Part shown: positions 25,071 through 34,566 of the stretch, in pieces
How positions within the stretch are numbered: position 1 is the stretch's first letter
Layout of the letters: every line of letters begins with the position of its first letter
From: Saprospirales bacterium
Lineage (GTDB): Bacteria > Bacteroidota > Bacteroidia > Chitinophagales > JADIYW01
Direction: 5' to 3'
NCBI GenBank assembly: GCA_016711605.1
Contig: JADJSS010000014.1
Location: 87,341 to 151,340, forward strand
DNA: 64,000 bases
Made by a program: the position numbers and the translations under genes
The notes under the pieces: generated by a model
What the model saw: only the letters and a program-made list of their open reading frames with translations
What the model was told of the DNA's origin: nothing
Databases searched by the model: none

Positions 25071-26705
25071 TTAATTTTGGATTTTTAGGATTTTTTCACT
25101 CACTATTTCATCTTGTTGCGTCACCGAAATAATATATTCACCGTTTGGCAATTGATTTAAATTTTTAATTTCTATTTTATTATTGCCAACTATTGAGTTG
25201 CCTCGCCAAACTGTTTCTATCTGTAATTGTCCAATTATATTTTGTAATTGAATTGTAGTTGGCTGATTATTTTTTGCTTCAAATTCTATATTAATAGAAT
25301 TTGCAAATGGATTTGGAAACACTTTTAAATCAGTTACATTTGAATTGGATTTAGTTCCTAAAATAACACTAGTGCTATCTCTTTTTACAATAGAAAAACG
25401 ATCAAACAATTCGCCATTTTCTTTATAGTAAGAGCAAAGTAAAGTGTTCCCTTTCACTTCTAAAATCATGCTGCCAACACCTTTATCAGCAGCGTATTTT
25501 TTATACATAACAGCATGCATCTTTCCATTTTCTGGTTCGTGTTTTCCGCTATTACCAACAACTGCATACACAGTACCTTTGTCTTTGTTTGCGCCGTACG
25601 TATATTTAATGTAGGTTTTATTACTATCTGGATTTCCAGACGAACTATCAACTAACATCGTTACTCTGTTAAACGTTGATGAAAACCCAGTGTGTTTGTT
25701 AATTAAATAAGAACGTTCATACACATGGCTATGTCCACACAATACCAAATCAACTCCATATTTTTCTAAAATAGGCACAATCCGCTGACGCATTGAACCC
25801 ATAAATAATTCCCAAGCATCATCAGAATCGTGCGAACCTTTAGAATATGGTGGCTGATGCCAATATGCAACTTTAAATTTCTTTGTTGAATTTTTTATAT
25901 CATTTGTTAACCATGTTTTATATACGTCTGGCAAATCGTTAAAAATATATTGGTATAATTCTGAGTTGAGAGCAATAAAATGCGTGTTACCATAATCGTA
26001 TGAATAATAATTTTCGGTATTAGAAGGCAAGCCACCCATTTCTGCATTTTTAAAAACTTCAACCATATCAAAATATGGACCTTTGTGATAAATTGGATTA
26101 TCAAAACGATTCACGCTATTATAATCGTGATTGCCTGGAATTGGATAAAAGTTTAAGAAACGGAATATAGAATCATATCCATAATATTTATCAAATACTT
26201 TTGCCGTGTATTCTGCGTCAGTACCGTCATTGTAAACATTATCTCCTAACCACAACCAGCCATCAACTACATTTCCTTGCAGATAATTTTCAAACCAACG
26301 ACGCACTTTTATTTGTTCGTTATTTCCACCACCAAAATCACCAGTTACCCAAAATTTAAAACCTGAAGTATCACCAATTAACGGTGCAGTTATAAAATGG
26401 TGTTGATCATTTCCACCAGCTAAAGTAACCGTATCAAAACCAACACTATAAAAATATTTTGATTTAGCATTGAGTCCACTAATTTTTACTATGTGATTTT
26501 TTTTGCGAATTGTATCTGAAATTATATTAGTTAATGAAGTTGGTGAATTACCATATCTCACAATACTTTTGGTAGAATCGGAAGTGCGCCACATAATTTT
26601 AACGCTGTTATTCGTTAAACTTTGTAAATACGGACCACGCACTAATGAAACAGCAACTGCATGTAGTGAAAATAGAAATGTAAGAGAAAATAAAATTTTA
26701 CGCAT
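25071..26705 (-). CDS. Secreted purple acid phosphatase-like metallophosphoesterase with type IX sorting domain
   Basis: A 544-residue secreted enzyme. Order: signal peptide, a fibronectin-like purple acid phosphatase N-domain (RGPYLQSLTNNSVKIMWRTS, KSKYFYSVGFD), then the two-metal phosphoesterase core with GDFGGGNN, GDNVYNDG, GNHDYN, WHQPPYSKGSHDSDD and GHSHVYERS supplying the Asp, Asn and His ligands, and a C-terminal type A sorting domain (LKVFPNPFANSINIEFEA ... EKILKIQN). It should release phosphate from phosphomonoesters outside the cell, attached or released via the type IX system encoded at 6-12 kb. The substrate is not known. Confidence 0.9.
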   Translation of the reverse strand: MRKILFSLTFLFSLHAVAVSLVRGPYLQSLTNNSVKIMWRTSDSTKSIVRYGNSPTSLTNIISDTIRKKNHIVKISGLNAKSKYFYSVGFDTVTLAGGNDQHHFITAPLIGDTSGFKFWVTGDFGGGNNEQIKVRRWFENYLQGNVVDGWLWLGDNVYNDGTDAEYTAKVFDKYYGYDSIFRFLNFYPIPGNHDYNSVNRFDNPIYHKGPYFDMVEVFKNAEMGGLPSNTENYYSYDYGNTHFIALNSELYQYIFNDLPDVYKTWLTNDIKNSTKKFKVAYWHQPPYSKGSHDSDDAWELFMGSMRQRIVPILEKYGVDLVLCGHSHVYERSYLINKHTGFSSTFNRVTMLVDSSSGNPDSNKTYIKYTYGANKDKGTVYAVVGNSGKHEPENGKMHAVMYKKYAADKGVGSMILEVKGNTLLCSYYKENGELFDRFSIVKRDSTSVILGTKSNSNVTDLKVFPNPFANSINIEFEAKNNQPTTIQLQNIIGQLQIETVWRGNSIVGNNKIEIKNLNQLPNGEYIISVTQQDEIVSEKILKIQN

Positions 26706-26789
26706 AACATTGTTTTTTTAAAGTTATGAAAAATTGAGGATATCCAGTTACTCAAAAAATGGAATTTCAGTGTATTGTTATTGAATTAA

Positions 26790-27248
26790 TTATTTCTTAG
26801 TTTCTATAATTATACCAACATCAGCAATACCAATAAGTGGCTCTTTGCGCATGAGTTGAACTATTTTGATTTCATATTTTCCTTTTTTAGGAAATCTTAT
26901 ATTTTTTTGAAATTTAATGGTTTGCGTGCATAAACTTCCAGAAGATTCGCCATATGGTTTTCCAGTGTTTTTAAAAAGTGGAACTTCCAACCGAAACGTT
27001 TCTTTTACACTTGAATATGTATCTATAACATTCAGCCATAAATTACTAAACTCATATTCTTTTTGATGACGTACACTAATTGAAATATCATACAAAGAAT
27101 TTACGTCTTCAATATCTACCAGATACTTTAATGTGTCAGTAGATTTCCAATTTTTCACATTTACCGATTGGTATTCACTGTAAAAATATTTTTTTTCACA
27201 AGATGAAAAAAACAAAATGGAACTCAATAAAAATAAAAGATATTTCAT
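26790..27248 (-). CDS. gldH: Gliding motility lipoprotein GldH
   Basis: A 152-residue lipoprotein with signal and lipobox (LLSSILFFSSC) followed by the GldH domain: YQSVNVKNWKSTDTLKYLVD, ISVRHQKEYEFSNLWLNV and a C-terminal beta-rich part with GKYEIKIVQLMRKEPLIGIADVGI. GldH is required for gliding and chitin use in Flavobacterium johnsoniae; the exact molecular role is unsettled. It lies between a type IX-secreted phosphatase and an unknown lipoprotein, each with its own spacer, so a single operon is possible but not shown. Confidence 0.88.
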   Translation of the reverse strand: MKYLLFLLSSILFFSSCEKKYFYSEYQSVNVKNWKSTDTLKYLVDIEDVNSLYDISISVRHQKEYEFSNLWLNVIDTYSSVKETFRLEVPLFKNTGKPYGESSGSLCTQTIKFQKNIRFPKKGKYEIKIVQLMRKEPLIGIADVGIIIETKK

Positions 27249-27316
27249 CTTGCAAAAATAAGATAAATAGTTTTCGTATTAAGATAAAAAGAGGAAAAAT
27301 TATAAGGTGGTACTTA

Positions 27317-28408
27317 TTAATAATTTTTCAAATCTTGTATCATATTTAATAATTGCGCTTCTGAAACTTCTACTGGATTAAAAGTAATACCCATAAATGA
27401 TTTACCAGAATCATTTGCAATTGTAATTTCTTTTGTTTCTGCATAATATTTTCCATCAATAATAGAGAATGCAATAAATTTAGCTTGCAAACCTATTGGA
27501 ACACTGTTTATATAACTATAAAATCCATCTTTACCAGCAATTGGGTTTAATATATTGTTATAAGGTTTAATTAATGAATTTACTCCTTTTGGTTTAAAAA
27601 ATACAGAAGAAGCTTCAAGTCCCATGTAGTTAGTACCAGCATTTTTATTAAATCTCGAACTAAAATAACATAGTACGGTAGTCTTAGTTCCAGAATTTTG
27701 ATATAAAACATCGCAATTTCTCCACTCACCCAAGGCATCAATTAAAAAATGTGCAGTATCTTGGCTTACATTGGAATTACCAAATAACATGTTTTGTTTC
27801 CAAGTAATTCCTTTATTGACTAAATAAGAATCAGAAACAGTAACTTCAATAGCATTATAATCCAATCCATTTCTTTTTATTTCGTAAATGGTATCTCCAG
27901 TTGCACTATTCCACATTGGAATTTCACCTAAATTAAAACCCACTGGTAGTTTTATTGCTAAAAAACCATTTATACGATTGACAATTCTTGGATTTAAAAT
28001 TAAAGGTATATTGTTTTGAACTGCCAACATTTTAAATTCTCCAAAGCTTAATAATATTTCTCCATTTTCAGTAATAGTTGGTTTATTATCTAACAACATA
28101 TCACTTGCATTCAAAATCTCTTTAAAAAAAATATCAACATTGCCTATTATTGCTGCACCGTCTTTTGTTGTAAAAATATTTGGCTTTATAATTAGTGTCG
28201 TTCCTTTAGATGTAATTAAGGTATCACCTAGTGAAGCATTAATTGTAAATTTTTCAAATTGCGCACCATTCTTAGAAGTAAATTCATTTAATATATCAAT
28301 GTCTGTCTTTTTTACATTTTCATTGGAAAGACAAGAAATAATTACACTACTAAGTAATAATACAACTACAATTAAGATTCCGTTTTTTAATGCCAAGATA
28401 TTTTCCAT
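27317..28408 (-). CDS. Lipoprotein of unknown function
   Basis: About 363 residues, starting at the Met at 28408 (MENILALKNG) or nine bases earlier. The signal (IVVVLLLSSVIISC) ends in a lipobox Cys. The mature part is beta-rich with an early pattern, DTLITSKGTTLIIKPNIFTT then GNVDIFFKEILNASDMLLDN, resembling repeated beta-sandwich modules of Bacteroidota surface lipoproteins. I do not recognise a specific family. No catalytic motif is visible. It is upstream of gldH in the same direction with a 68-base gap. Confidence 0.6.
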   Translation of the reverse strand: MENILALKNGILIVVVLLLSSVIISCLSNENVKKTDIDILNEFTSKNGAQFEKFTINASLGDTLITSKGTTLIIKPNIFTTKDGAAIIGNVDIFFKEILNASDMLLDNKPTITENGEILLSFGEFKMLAVQNNIPLILNPRIVNRINGFLAIKLPVGFNLGEIPMWNSATGDTIYEIKRNGLDYNAIEVTVSDSYLVNKGITWKQNMLFGNSNVSQDTAHFLIDALGEWRNCDVLYQNSGTKTTVLCYFSSRFNKNAGTNYMGLEASSVFFKPKGVNSLIKPYNNILNPIAGKDGFYSYINSVPIGLQAKFIAFSIIDGKYYAETKEITIANDSGKSFMGITFNPVEVSEAQLLNMIQDLKNY

Positions 28409-28486
28409 AAAAAACAAATTTATATAAATATAGAAATAAATAATTACAAATGCAATAGTTTAGAATATTACATTTACGTTATGGAA

Positions 28487-30631
28487 TTATTCAATCATTT
28501 TTAAAAACTCGTTTTCATCTATTATTTTGATGCTATCAATTTTTAGCGCTTTTGCGAGTTTGCTACCTGCTTTTTCGCCAGCAATTAAATAATCTAAATT
28601 GGCAGAAACTGCACTTAGGTTTTTACCACCGTTATTTTCCACCATTTTTTTAATATCATCGCGCGAATTAAGCGGAAATGTACCAGTACATAAAAATGTT
28701 TTTCCTGCTAATTTATTAGATGCTAAAACGGTTTCTGTTTTAGATAAATTTAATCCTAATTTTTGAAGTTGATTTAGTAAATTTTTATTTTCTTCATCAG
28801 CAAAAAATTGTTGCAATGCTAAGGCAACTTTTGGACCAACATCTTCTAATTGTAAAAATTGCTCTTCATTCCATTCTGAAAAATCCATTAAATTATCTAC
28901 TTGCTTTGCGAGCATTTTTGCAGTAGTAACACCAATATGTCGAACACCTAAACCAACCAACAAGCGCCAGTTTTCATTCTGTTTAGATTTTTCAATTCCA
29001 TCTTTTAAATTTTGTATAGATTTAGTTTTCCAACCTTCAATTGTTGCAACTTTATCGTAATCAATTTTATAGATTGATGGAATATCAGTAATCATATTTT
29101 GGTTGACAAACGTTCGAACATTTTCTTCGCCAAATCCAAAAATATTCATCGCTTCTTTGGAGACAAAATGAATTAAATGTTCTTCAATTTGCACTGGACA
29201 ATTTGCATTTACGCAACGCCAAATACTTTCTTCTATTGGTTTCACCAATGTATGATTGCAACTCGGACAATGCGTTGGAAATTGAATTTTTGTTTCGTTA
29301 CCAGTTCGTCGTTCAGCTAAACTACCAACAATATAAGGAATCACGTCGCCAGCGCGTTCAACAATAACGGTGTCATTTATGCGAATATCTTTATCTATAA
29401 TAAAATCTTCGTTATGCAATGAAATCGACGAGATTTCGACACCCATTAATTGCACCGGTTCAATTTTTGCAACAGGTGTAATGGCACCAGTTCTGCCAAT
29501 TTGAAATTCAACGTTATGTAGTTTTGAATACGCTTGTTTTGCTTTAAATTTATAGGCAATTGCCCATTTCGGATGATGAGAAGTTCTGCCAATTACTTGT
29601 TGTTGTTGAATGCTGTTTACTTTAATCACCATACCATCAATATCAATTGGATACGAATCGCGTTTATCTTGCCAGTGCAAACAAAATTGTTCAACATCAT
29701 TAATCGATGTAAAGATTTCTTTTTCTTTAAATGGTGTTTTAAAACCCAAAGAATCCAATGTTTCTAAATTCTTAAAATGCGATTCAAAAATATTGGTTAT
29801 GTCATTTCCATTTGTATCTTCTGCATATCCAATTTGATATAAAATAGCATCTAATTTGCGTTCGGCAACTTCTTGTGGATTTTTTAAACGCAAACTTCCA
29901 GCAGCTGTGTTGCGTGCATTTTTATAAAGTTCGAGTTCTTTTTTATTTTGCTGACGAAGTACTTCATTTTGTTTTTTTCGTTCTTTATTTAATTTTTCTA
30001 AAACAGCTAATTCCATAATTACTTCGCCGCGAATTTCAATTTTAGAAATTCCATATTGCGAAAAATTTGCTTTTAATGGAATGGATTTTATCGCTTTTGC
30101 ATTTTGTGTAATTTCATCACCTTCTATGCCGTTACCACGTGTTGCAGCACGAATCAGCATATCGTTTTCATAAACCAATGCTATAGATGAACCATCGAAT
30201 TTTGGCTCTGCGATGTATTCAATTATTGCATTTTCAGAAAGTGCTTTTTTTACCTGTGTATCAAAATCTTGTAAATCGGTTATGTTGTAAGAGTTTTCTA
30301 AAGACAACATTGGAACCAAATGCGCAACGGTTGCAAATTCATTATTCAATCCTTTGGCTACTCGTTGAGTTGGTGAATCTGCAGTGATTAAATTTGGATT
30401 TTCTTCTTCAAGTTGTTTTAGTTTTTTAAACAATAAATCATAATCATAATCTGAAATAACGGAATCAGCATCTACATAATATTTTTTATCATGGAAATTA
30501 ATTACTGATTTTAAATCTTCACAAAATTGTTCTAATTCGTTTTCAGGAATAAAATCATCTAACTTTTTTAGAAGCAGATTTGTTTGTGCAATAAAATCAT
30601 TTTGTTGATTCGAAAATAAATCATTACTCAT
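28487..30631 (-). CDS. ligA: NAD-dependent DNA ligase
   Basis: LigA seals nicks in duplex DNA using NAD+. The 714-residue protein has domain Ia (YYVDADSVISDYDYDLLFKKL), the adenylation domain with AEPKFDGSSIALVYEN (the active-site Lys is in KFDG), TRGNGIEGDEITQNA, an OB fold, a C4 zinc finger (CPSCNHTL ... CVNANCPVQ), helix-hairpin-helix repeats (LVGLGVRHIGVTTAKMLA, LEDVGPKVALAL) and a C-terminal BRCT domain (LAGKTFLCTGTFPLNSRDDI). It is slightly longer than Escherichia coli LigA. The start overlaps the stop of the upstream pterin dehydratase gene by four bases (ATGA), implying coupled translation. Confidence 0.97.
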   Translation of the reverse strand: MSNDLFSNQQNDFIAQTNLLLKKLDDFIPENELEQFCEDLKSVINFHDKKYYVDADSVISDYDYDLLFKKLKQLEEENPNLITADSPTQRVAKGLNNEFATVAHLVPMLSLENSYNITDLQDFDTQVKKALSENAIIEYIAEPKFDGSSIALVYENDMLIRAATRGNGIEGDEITQNAKAIKSIPLKANFSQYGISKIEIRGEVIMELAVLEKLNKERKKQNEVLRQQNKKELELYKNARNTAAGSLRLKNPQEVAERKLDAILYQIGYAEDTNGNDITNIFESHFKNLETLDSLGFKTPFKEKEIFTSINDVEQFCLHWQDKRDSYPIDIDGMVIKVNSIQQQQVIGRTSHHPKWAIAYKFKAKQAYSKLHNVEFQIGRTGAITPVAKIEPVQLMGVEISSISLHNEDFIIDKDIRINDTVIVERAGDVIPYIVGSLAERRTGNETKIQFPTHCPSCNHTLVKPIEESIWRCVNANCPVQIEEHLIHFVSKEAMNIFGFGEENVRTFVNQNMITDIPSIYKIDYDKVATIEGWKTKSIQNLKDGIEKSKQNENWRLLVGLGVRHIGVTTAKMLAKQVDNLMDFSEWNEEQFLQLEDVGPKVALALQQFFADEENKNLLNQLQKLGLNLSKTETVLASNKLAGKTFLCTGTFPLNSRDDIKKMVENNGGKNLSAVSANLDYLIAGEKAGSKLAKALKIDSIKIIDENEFLKMIE

Positions 30632-30861
30632 ATAAATGCATCAATCGTTTTTGCTAATGTATAATCTTTTTCTGTAACTACATTGCCTGCGTCGTGAGTT
30701 TGTAGTGAAATTTTTACTTTATTATAAACGTTGAAAATTTCAGGATGATGGTTTTGTTTTTCAGCTGCAATGGCCACTTTTGTTAAGAATGCAAATGCAT
30801 CTATAAAATCCTTAAATACAAACTCTTTTTCGAGTTTATTATCTTTTGTTATCCAATCCAT
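30628..30861 (-). CDS. 4a-hydroxytetrahydrobiopterin dehydratase
   Basis: A 77-residue protein of the PCD/DCoH family, which dehydrates 4a-hydroxytetrahydropterin formed by aromatic amino acid hydroxylases. The active-site histidine pair is in KQNHHPEIFNVYNKVKI, and the strand LQTHDAGNVVTEKD completes the usual motif. It is shorter than many members (about 95-110) because the N-terminal part is trimmed. Its stop overlaps the ligA start. No hydroxylase is in the window, so the partner is unknown; some members have a molybdopterin-related role instead. Confidence 0.88.
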   Translation of the reverse strand: MDWITKDNKLEKEFVFKDFIDAFAFLTKVAIAAEKQNHHPEIFNVYNKVKISLQTHDAGNVVTEKDYTLAKTIDAFI

Positions 30862-30913
30862 AAATTAATTATTTTATCTTCGATAAAAATAATCATTAAA
30901 TAGCTATCAATAC

Positions 30914-31837
30914 ATGAATTGGAAATTAAAATTAATATTGTGGTTTGTAAATAATGTGCAACCAATTCGACAAGCTGCAGATAGTGAAATTGCAGAAACC
31001 AGAATTAAGAATATGAAGGTTGCTGCGTTAGGCAATCGATTATTTAATTCTAAAAAAGAAATTAAAGAAATCAAGGATTTTACAATTGATAAAATTCCTG
31101 TACGATTATATAGAAATTCTACAGCAGCAAATCAAAAAGTGATTATTTACGGACATGGTGGTGGTTTTGTTTATTACAATATAGAATCGCACGATTATGT
31201 GACGCGTAGATTGTGTGCTATGAATGATTGTACTGTTATATCAGTTGATTATCGATTAGCACCAGAACATCCATTTCCAGCTGCACATGAAGATTTCTAT
31301 AAAGTTATTGAGTATGTACATCAACACGCAAAAGAATTAGGCATAGACGCATCAAAAATCATTGTTGCAGGTGATAGTGCTGGTGGAAATTTAGCAGCTT
31401 GTGCAGGTCATCATTTTAAAAATCATGCAACAATAAAAATTGCGGCTCAAATTTTAATATATCCTTGGTTAGATGGAAAAATTGCATCTAATTCGATTGA
31501 AAAATACCAAACTGGTTATTTGTTAACGAAAGATGCTATGTTGTGGTTTCAACAAAAATACACGCCAAATCCAGCAGACAAATGCAATCCAGCTGTTTCG
31601 CCAATTTATCAAACTGATTTTAAAAATTTACCAGCAGCATTTGTCATTACAGCTGAATACGATCCATTGAAAGATGAAGGAATGGAATATGCTGAAAAAT
31701 TAAAATTGGCTGGAAACAGCGTTCTACAAAAAGATTATAAAGAGCTAGTGCATGGATTTTTTAATATTCCAAAAATAAGCGATGAAGCAATGCAAGCGTA
31801 TTATGATATACAGGCATTTTTGAAGAAAATGGTTTGA
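30914..31837 (+). CDS. Alpha/beta hydrolase, hormone-sensitive-lipase family
   Basis: A 307-residue serine hydrolase. It has the family oxyanion motif HGGGFVYYN, a nucleophile elbow GDSAGGNLAA, a catalytic aspartate region TAEYDPLKDEGMEYAEKL and the final histidine in ELVHGFFNIP. Such enzymes hydrolyse short- to medium-chain esters in the cytosol. There is no signal peptide. It is divergent from the dehydratase/ligA pair and its stop directly abuts the exbD stop on the other strand with no spacer. Confidence 0.88.
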   Translation: MNWKLKLILWFVNNVQPIRQAADSEIAETRIKNMKVAALGNRLFNSKKEIKEIKDFTIDKIPVRLYRNSTAANQKVIIYGHGGGFVYYNIESHDYVTRRLCAMNDCTVISVDYRLAPEHPFPAAHEDFYKVIEYVHQHAKELGIDASKIIVAGDSAGGNLAACAGHHFKNHATIKIAAQILIYPWLDGKIASNSIEKYQTGYLLTKDAMLWFQQKYTPNPADKCNPAVSPIYQTDFKNLPAAFVITAEYDPLKDEGMEYAEKLKLAGNSVLQKDYKELVHGFFNIPKISDEAMQAYYDIQAFLKKMV

Positions 31838-32233
31838 TTATTTTTTGTCGGTACTCAACACCATTTTTATTTTCAAGTGCGCACCAATAGTCATTACATC
31901 TACTAAATCTTGAACAGTTAATGTTTGAGCTACACGTAACACTACTGTTGGATCTGGATTATCTGCTAAGGCAGCAGACAATGCATTTTCCAAACCTTCT
32001 AAAGGTATTTGTGTAGTATTGATAAAGTATTCTTTGTTTTCGTTTACCGATAAAGTTAAAGGTTGTTTTGCTAACTTTTCTGTACTGTTTGCTTTTGGCA
32101 ACATCAACTTGATGACGTTCGTATTTGCCATTGTAGAAATAATCAAAAAGAACAACATTAAAAAGAACATAATATCATTCATAGATGCCATGGCATCTTC
32201 ATCATGAAACGGTCTTCTTCTTTTGATATTCAT
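31838..32233 (-). CDS. ExbD/TolR family proton-channel subunit
   Basis: A 131-residue protein with a short cytoplasmic N-terminus (KRRRPFHDEDAMASMNDIMF), a single membrane helix carrying the family Asp in MNDIMFFLMLFFLII, and a periplasmic domain with VNENKEYFINTTQIPLEGLE and LRVAQTLTVQDLVDVM. ExbD/TolR partners ExbB/TolQ to harvest the proton gradient for TonB or Tol systems. It follows the exbB-like gene by 18 bases beyond the restored exbB stop. If the partner is broken, this subunit may be idle. Confidence 0.88.
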   Translation of the reverse strand: MNIKRRRPFHDEDAMASMNDIMFFLMLFFLIISTMANTNVIKLMLPKANSTEKLAKQPLTLSVNENKEYFINTTQIPLEGLENALSAALADNPDPTVVLRVAQTLTVQDLVDVMTIGAHLKIKMVLSTDKK

Positions 32234-32251
32234 AACTTCTCTTTTTTATAA

Positions 32252-32861
32252 TTATTTAACTGGTTTTTGAATTCCTTTTACAAACTCAAAAATTTTTTTG
32301 ATATAAACCAGCAGCAATAGTATCGATGGAAATATTACCACCAGATGCTGCGATGTTATAAAATATTTTAATTACACCTAAAATAGTTCCGATAAAACCT
32401 AAACGCGGTGCAATACCAGAAATTAAGCTGATATAACTGCTTCGTTTTTCCATTTCATTGATTTCAATATTCGATTGAATATCCAATGCTTTCTCTATAT
32501 GATCAATTGGTTTGCCTAATTGTCCAACACCAGCTTGCAACACATTTCCAAGTGCAGATTTATCAGCCAAACAAAGTGCATCAGCACCTTGGATATTTCC
32601 TGTATATAATTTATCTAACACATCTCTAACTAAATTTTCATTGATAGAAGAACGTTTGTTATAAAATAAGAATCGTTCAACAATAAAAAACAAAGCCACT
32701 GCTAAACAAACCATTAATGGAACCATCATGAAACCACCTTTAAACAACATCGAAATCATTGACATTTCTTGTGTAGCTGCTGCTGTTGCTCCTGATAAAG
32801 CAGTAGAATCTGCAACTGTTGTTGCCATCGGTGTTACTGCTTGTAAAATAAATCCAATCAT
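32252..32861 (-). pseudogene. ExbB/TolQ/MotA family protein lacking the third membrane helix, frameshifted
   Basis: The N-terminal ~190 residues are a good ExbB/TolQ protein: a first membrane helix (GFMMVPLMVCLAVALFFIVERF), the cytoplasmic helical part, and the second helix (SGIAPRLGFIGTILGVIKIFYNI) ending SIDTIAAGLYQK. Family members then have a third membrane helix and a cytoplasmic tail. Here the frame hits a stop two codons later (32286). Skipping one base in a seven-base homopolymer (32293-32299) reads on as IFEFVKGIQKPVK and a stop at 32252, which looks like the natural C-terminus. So about 45 codons including helix 3 are missing, with a frameshift at the junction. As written it is unlikely to work. 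Confidence 0.7.
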
Positions 32862-32977
32862 GCTCTTAAAAATTTTAACGAAATTACGAATTTAACAATA
32901 TACGTCCAACCGCAAAACTATTATTATATTGTGGATAAGTACAATTAATGTACCATTTTAACTAATTTTATGTTTAT

Positions 32978-34336
32978 ATGCGAAATCGTATTCAAAATAA
33001 TTTAAGAGCTTCGGCAAAACGATCCGTTTTTAGATTGGTCTTCTTTATTTTATTTTTTACTTGTAAAAACATCTATGCACAAACAACCGTGATGCCTGAG
33101 TATAATTTAAATAAAGATATTCCTGGTTCAATTTATAAATTTTCATTTGTTCATATCACAGACACGCATATTGGTGAAGGTTTTGGAGATTACGGAACAC
33201 CTGGTTTTTTTAACGACACCACGCCTGCAGTTGATAACAGTAAACCAGCTCGTGCATTGCGTGAAGCAGTTAAATGGATTAATTTTCATGAGCAAGATAA
33301 AAACATAAAATTCGTGGTGGTTTCTGGTGATTTAACTGGCAGTGCAGAGAAATCTGAATTTTTGATGTTTAAAAAGATAATGAGCGAATTACAAATTCCG
33401 TATGTTCCAATTATTGGAAATCACGACGTGTGGCCTTATGTTCGTTATCAATCTGAATCGTCAACTGCTTGTGGTGATTCTATTATGAATGAAGTTTTTG
33501 ATAGTGTTTATACTGCAGATAAAACTTTTTTTAATAATTGGAATGATGGAACACGATTAACGCGTGTTTACAATCCAGAATCTAATCGTGAACATTACTT
33601 ACAAAACTTTTCATTTGAATACGAAAATTTTATTTTTTATGCACTCGATTTTAATCCAAGATACCATGTAAATAAGCAAGAGCCAGGCATTGGCCCAGAA
33701 GCACAACTCATGGATTGGCAAGGTGGCACTTTTCGATGGCTAAAAAATGAATTAGCAACAAACACAAGTAAACGCAATAAAAATGTTTGTTTTATTGCGC
33801 ACCATCCTGCGACTAATAATCCATTATTTATATTATCTGGTTTTGTGTTTGACATGAATGAATATAATAAATTAACGTCAATGCTAAATCCATATAAAAA
33901 TAATTTAGGACTTTGGATGACTGGACATATTCATATAGATTATGATTATCAATTAGCATATAACAATAATGGAATTATGGCTGTTCGTGGTTTGGAAGCA
34001 AATAAAGATCACGATTCATCGAGATTTCAAATTGTGAATGTGTACGAAGTACCAACAATTACTGGTATTTCCACGCAAAAATTAAACAAACCAATAAAAT
34101 TATTTCCAAATCCGAATGACGGAAAATTTACCATTGCAGAAGAATTATTTTCTCCAAATGCAATGCTGAAATTATATGATGTAGTTGGAAATTTAATTTC
34201 TGAAAAAGAAATGCGATCATTTTCAACAACTACAGAGATGTATCAATTTGATTTTTCTTACCTACCAAAAGGTCTGTATTATTTGGTGTTAACTGACGAA
34301 ACCAATACTTATTCACAACAATTAATGATGCAATAA
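32978..34336 (+). CDS. Secreted calcineurin-like metallophosphoesterase with type IX sorting domain
   Basis: A 452-residue exported protein: signal peptide (LVFFILFFTCKNIYAQ), metallophosphoesterase core with HITDTHIGEG, VVSGDLTGSAEKSEF, IIGNHDVWPY, FIAHHPATNN and MTGHIHIDYD (the metal-binding Asp, Asn and His set), and a C-terminal type A sorting domain beginning PIKLFPNPNDGKFTIAEEL. The substrate could be nucleotides, phosphodiesters or phospholipid head groups. It is a different family branch from the purple acid phosphatase at 25 kb. It is a single gene, followed on the other strand by tRNA-Leu. Confidence 0.88.
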   Translation: MRNRIQNNLRASAKRSVFRLVFFILFFTCKNIYAQTTVMPEYNLNKDIPGSIYKFSFVHITDTHIGEGFGDYGTPGFFNDTTPAVDNSKPARALREAVKWINFHEQDKNIKFVVVSGDLTGSAEKSEFLMFKKIMSELQIPYVPIIGNHDVWPYVRYQSESSTACGDSIMNEVFDSVYTADKTFFNNWNDGTRLTRVYNPESNREHYLQNFSFEYENFIFYALDFNPRYHVNKQEPGIGPEAQLMDWQGGTFRWLKNELATNTSKRNKNVCFIAHHPATNNPLFILSGFVFDMNEYNKLTSMLNPYKNNLGLWMTGHIHIDYDYQLAYNNNGIMAVRGLEANKDHDSSRFQIVNVYEVPTITGISTQKLNKPIKLFPNPNDGKFTIAEELFSPNAMLKLYDVVGNLISEKEMRSFSTTTEMYQFDFSYLPKGLYYLVLTDETNTYSQQLMMQ

Positions 34337-34361
34337 ACAAAAAAGTTTAAAAAATAGAAAG

Positions 34362-34445
34362 TGCCCAAAACAGGATTCGAACCTGCACAACCTTACGGTC
34401 ACTACCACCTCAAAGTAGCATGTCTACCAATTTCATCATCTGGGC
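34362..34445 (-). tRNA. tRNA-Leu(GAG)
   Basis: On the minus strand an 84-nt class II tRNA folds well. The 7-bp acceptor stem GCCCAGA pairs with TTTGGGC (one G-U), with discriminator A. The D arm is GAAATTGGTAGAC. The anticodon stem CTACT/GGTAG encloses loop TTGAGGT with anticodon GAG. There is a long variable arm (GTGACCGTAAGGTTGT), and the T arm is GCAGGTTCGAATCCTGT. The 3' CCA is not encoded. The long variable arm and the anticodon both indicate leucine. Confidence 0.93.
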
Positions 34446-34566
34446 AATTTTATAAAGAACTATTAAATTAAATGATTTTGCAAATGTAAATCAATTTATT
34501 TAAAACTGAAAAGCAATTCATTAATATGTCGAAAAATGAATTCGATTCAATCTTTCAGATAAAACA

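Noticed and set aside
32286..32299. Programmed ribosomal frameshift in exbB at the seven-base homopolymer
   Set aside because: Slippage would restore a natural tail but not the missing third membrane helix, so a regulated frameshift does not explain the locus.
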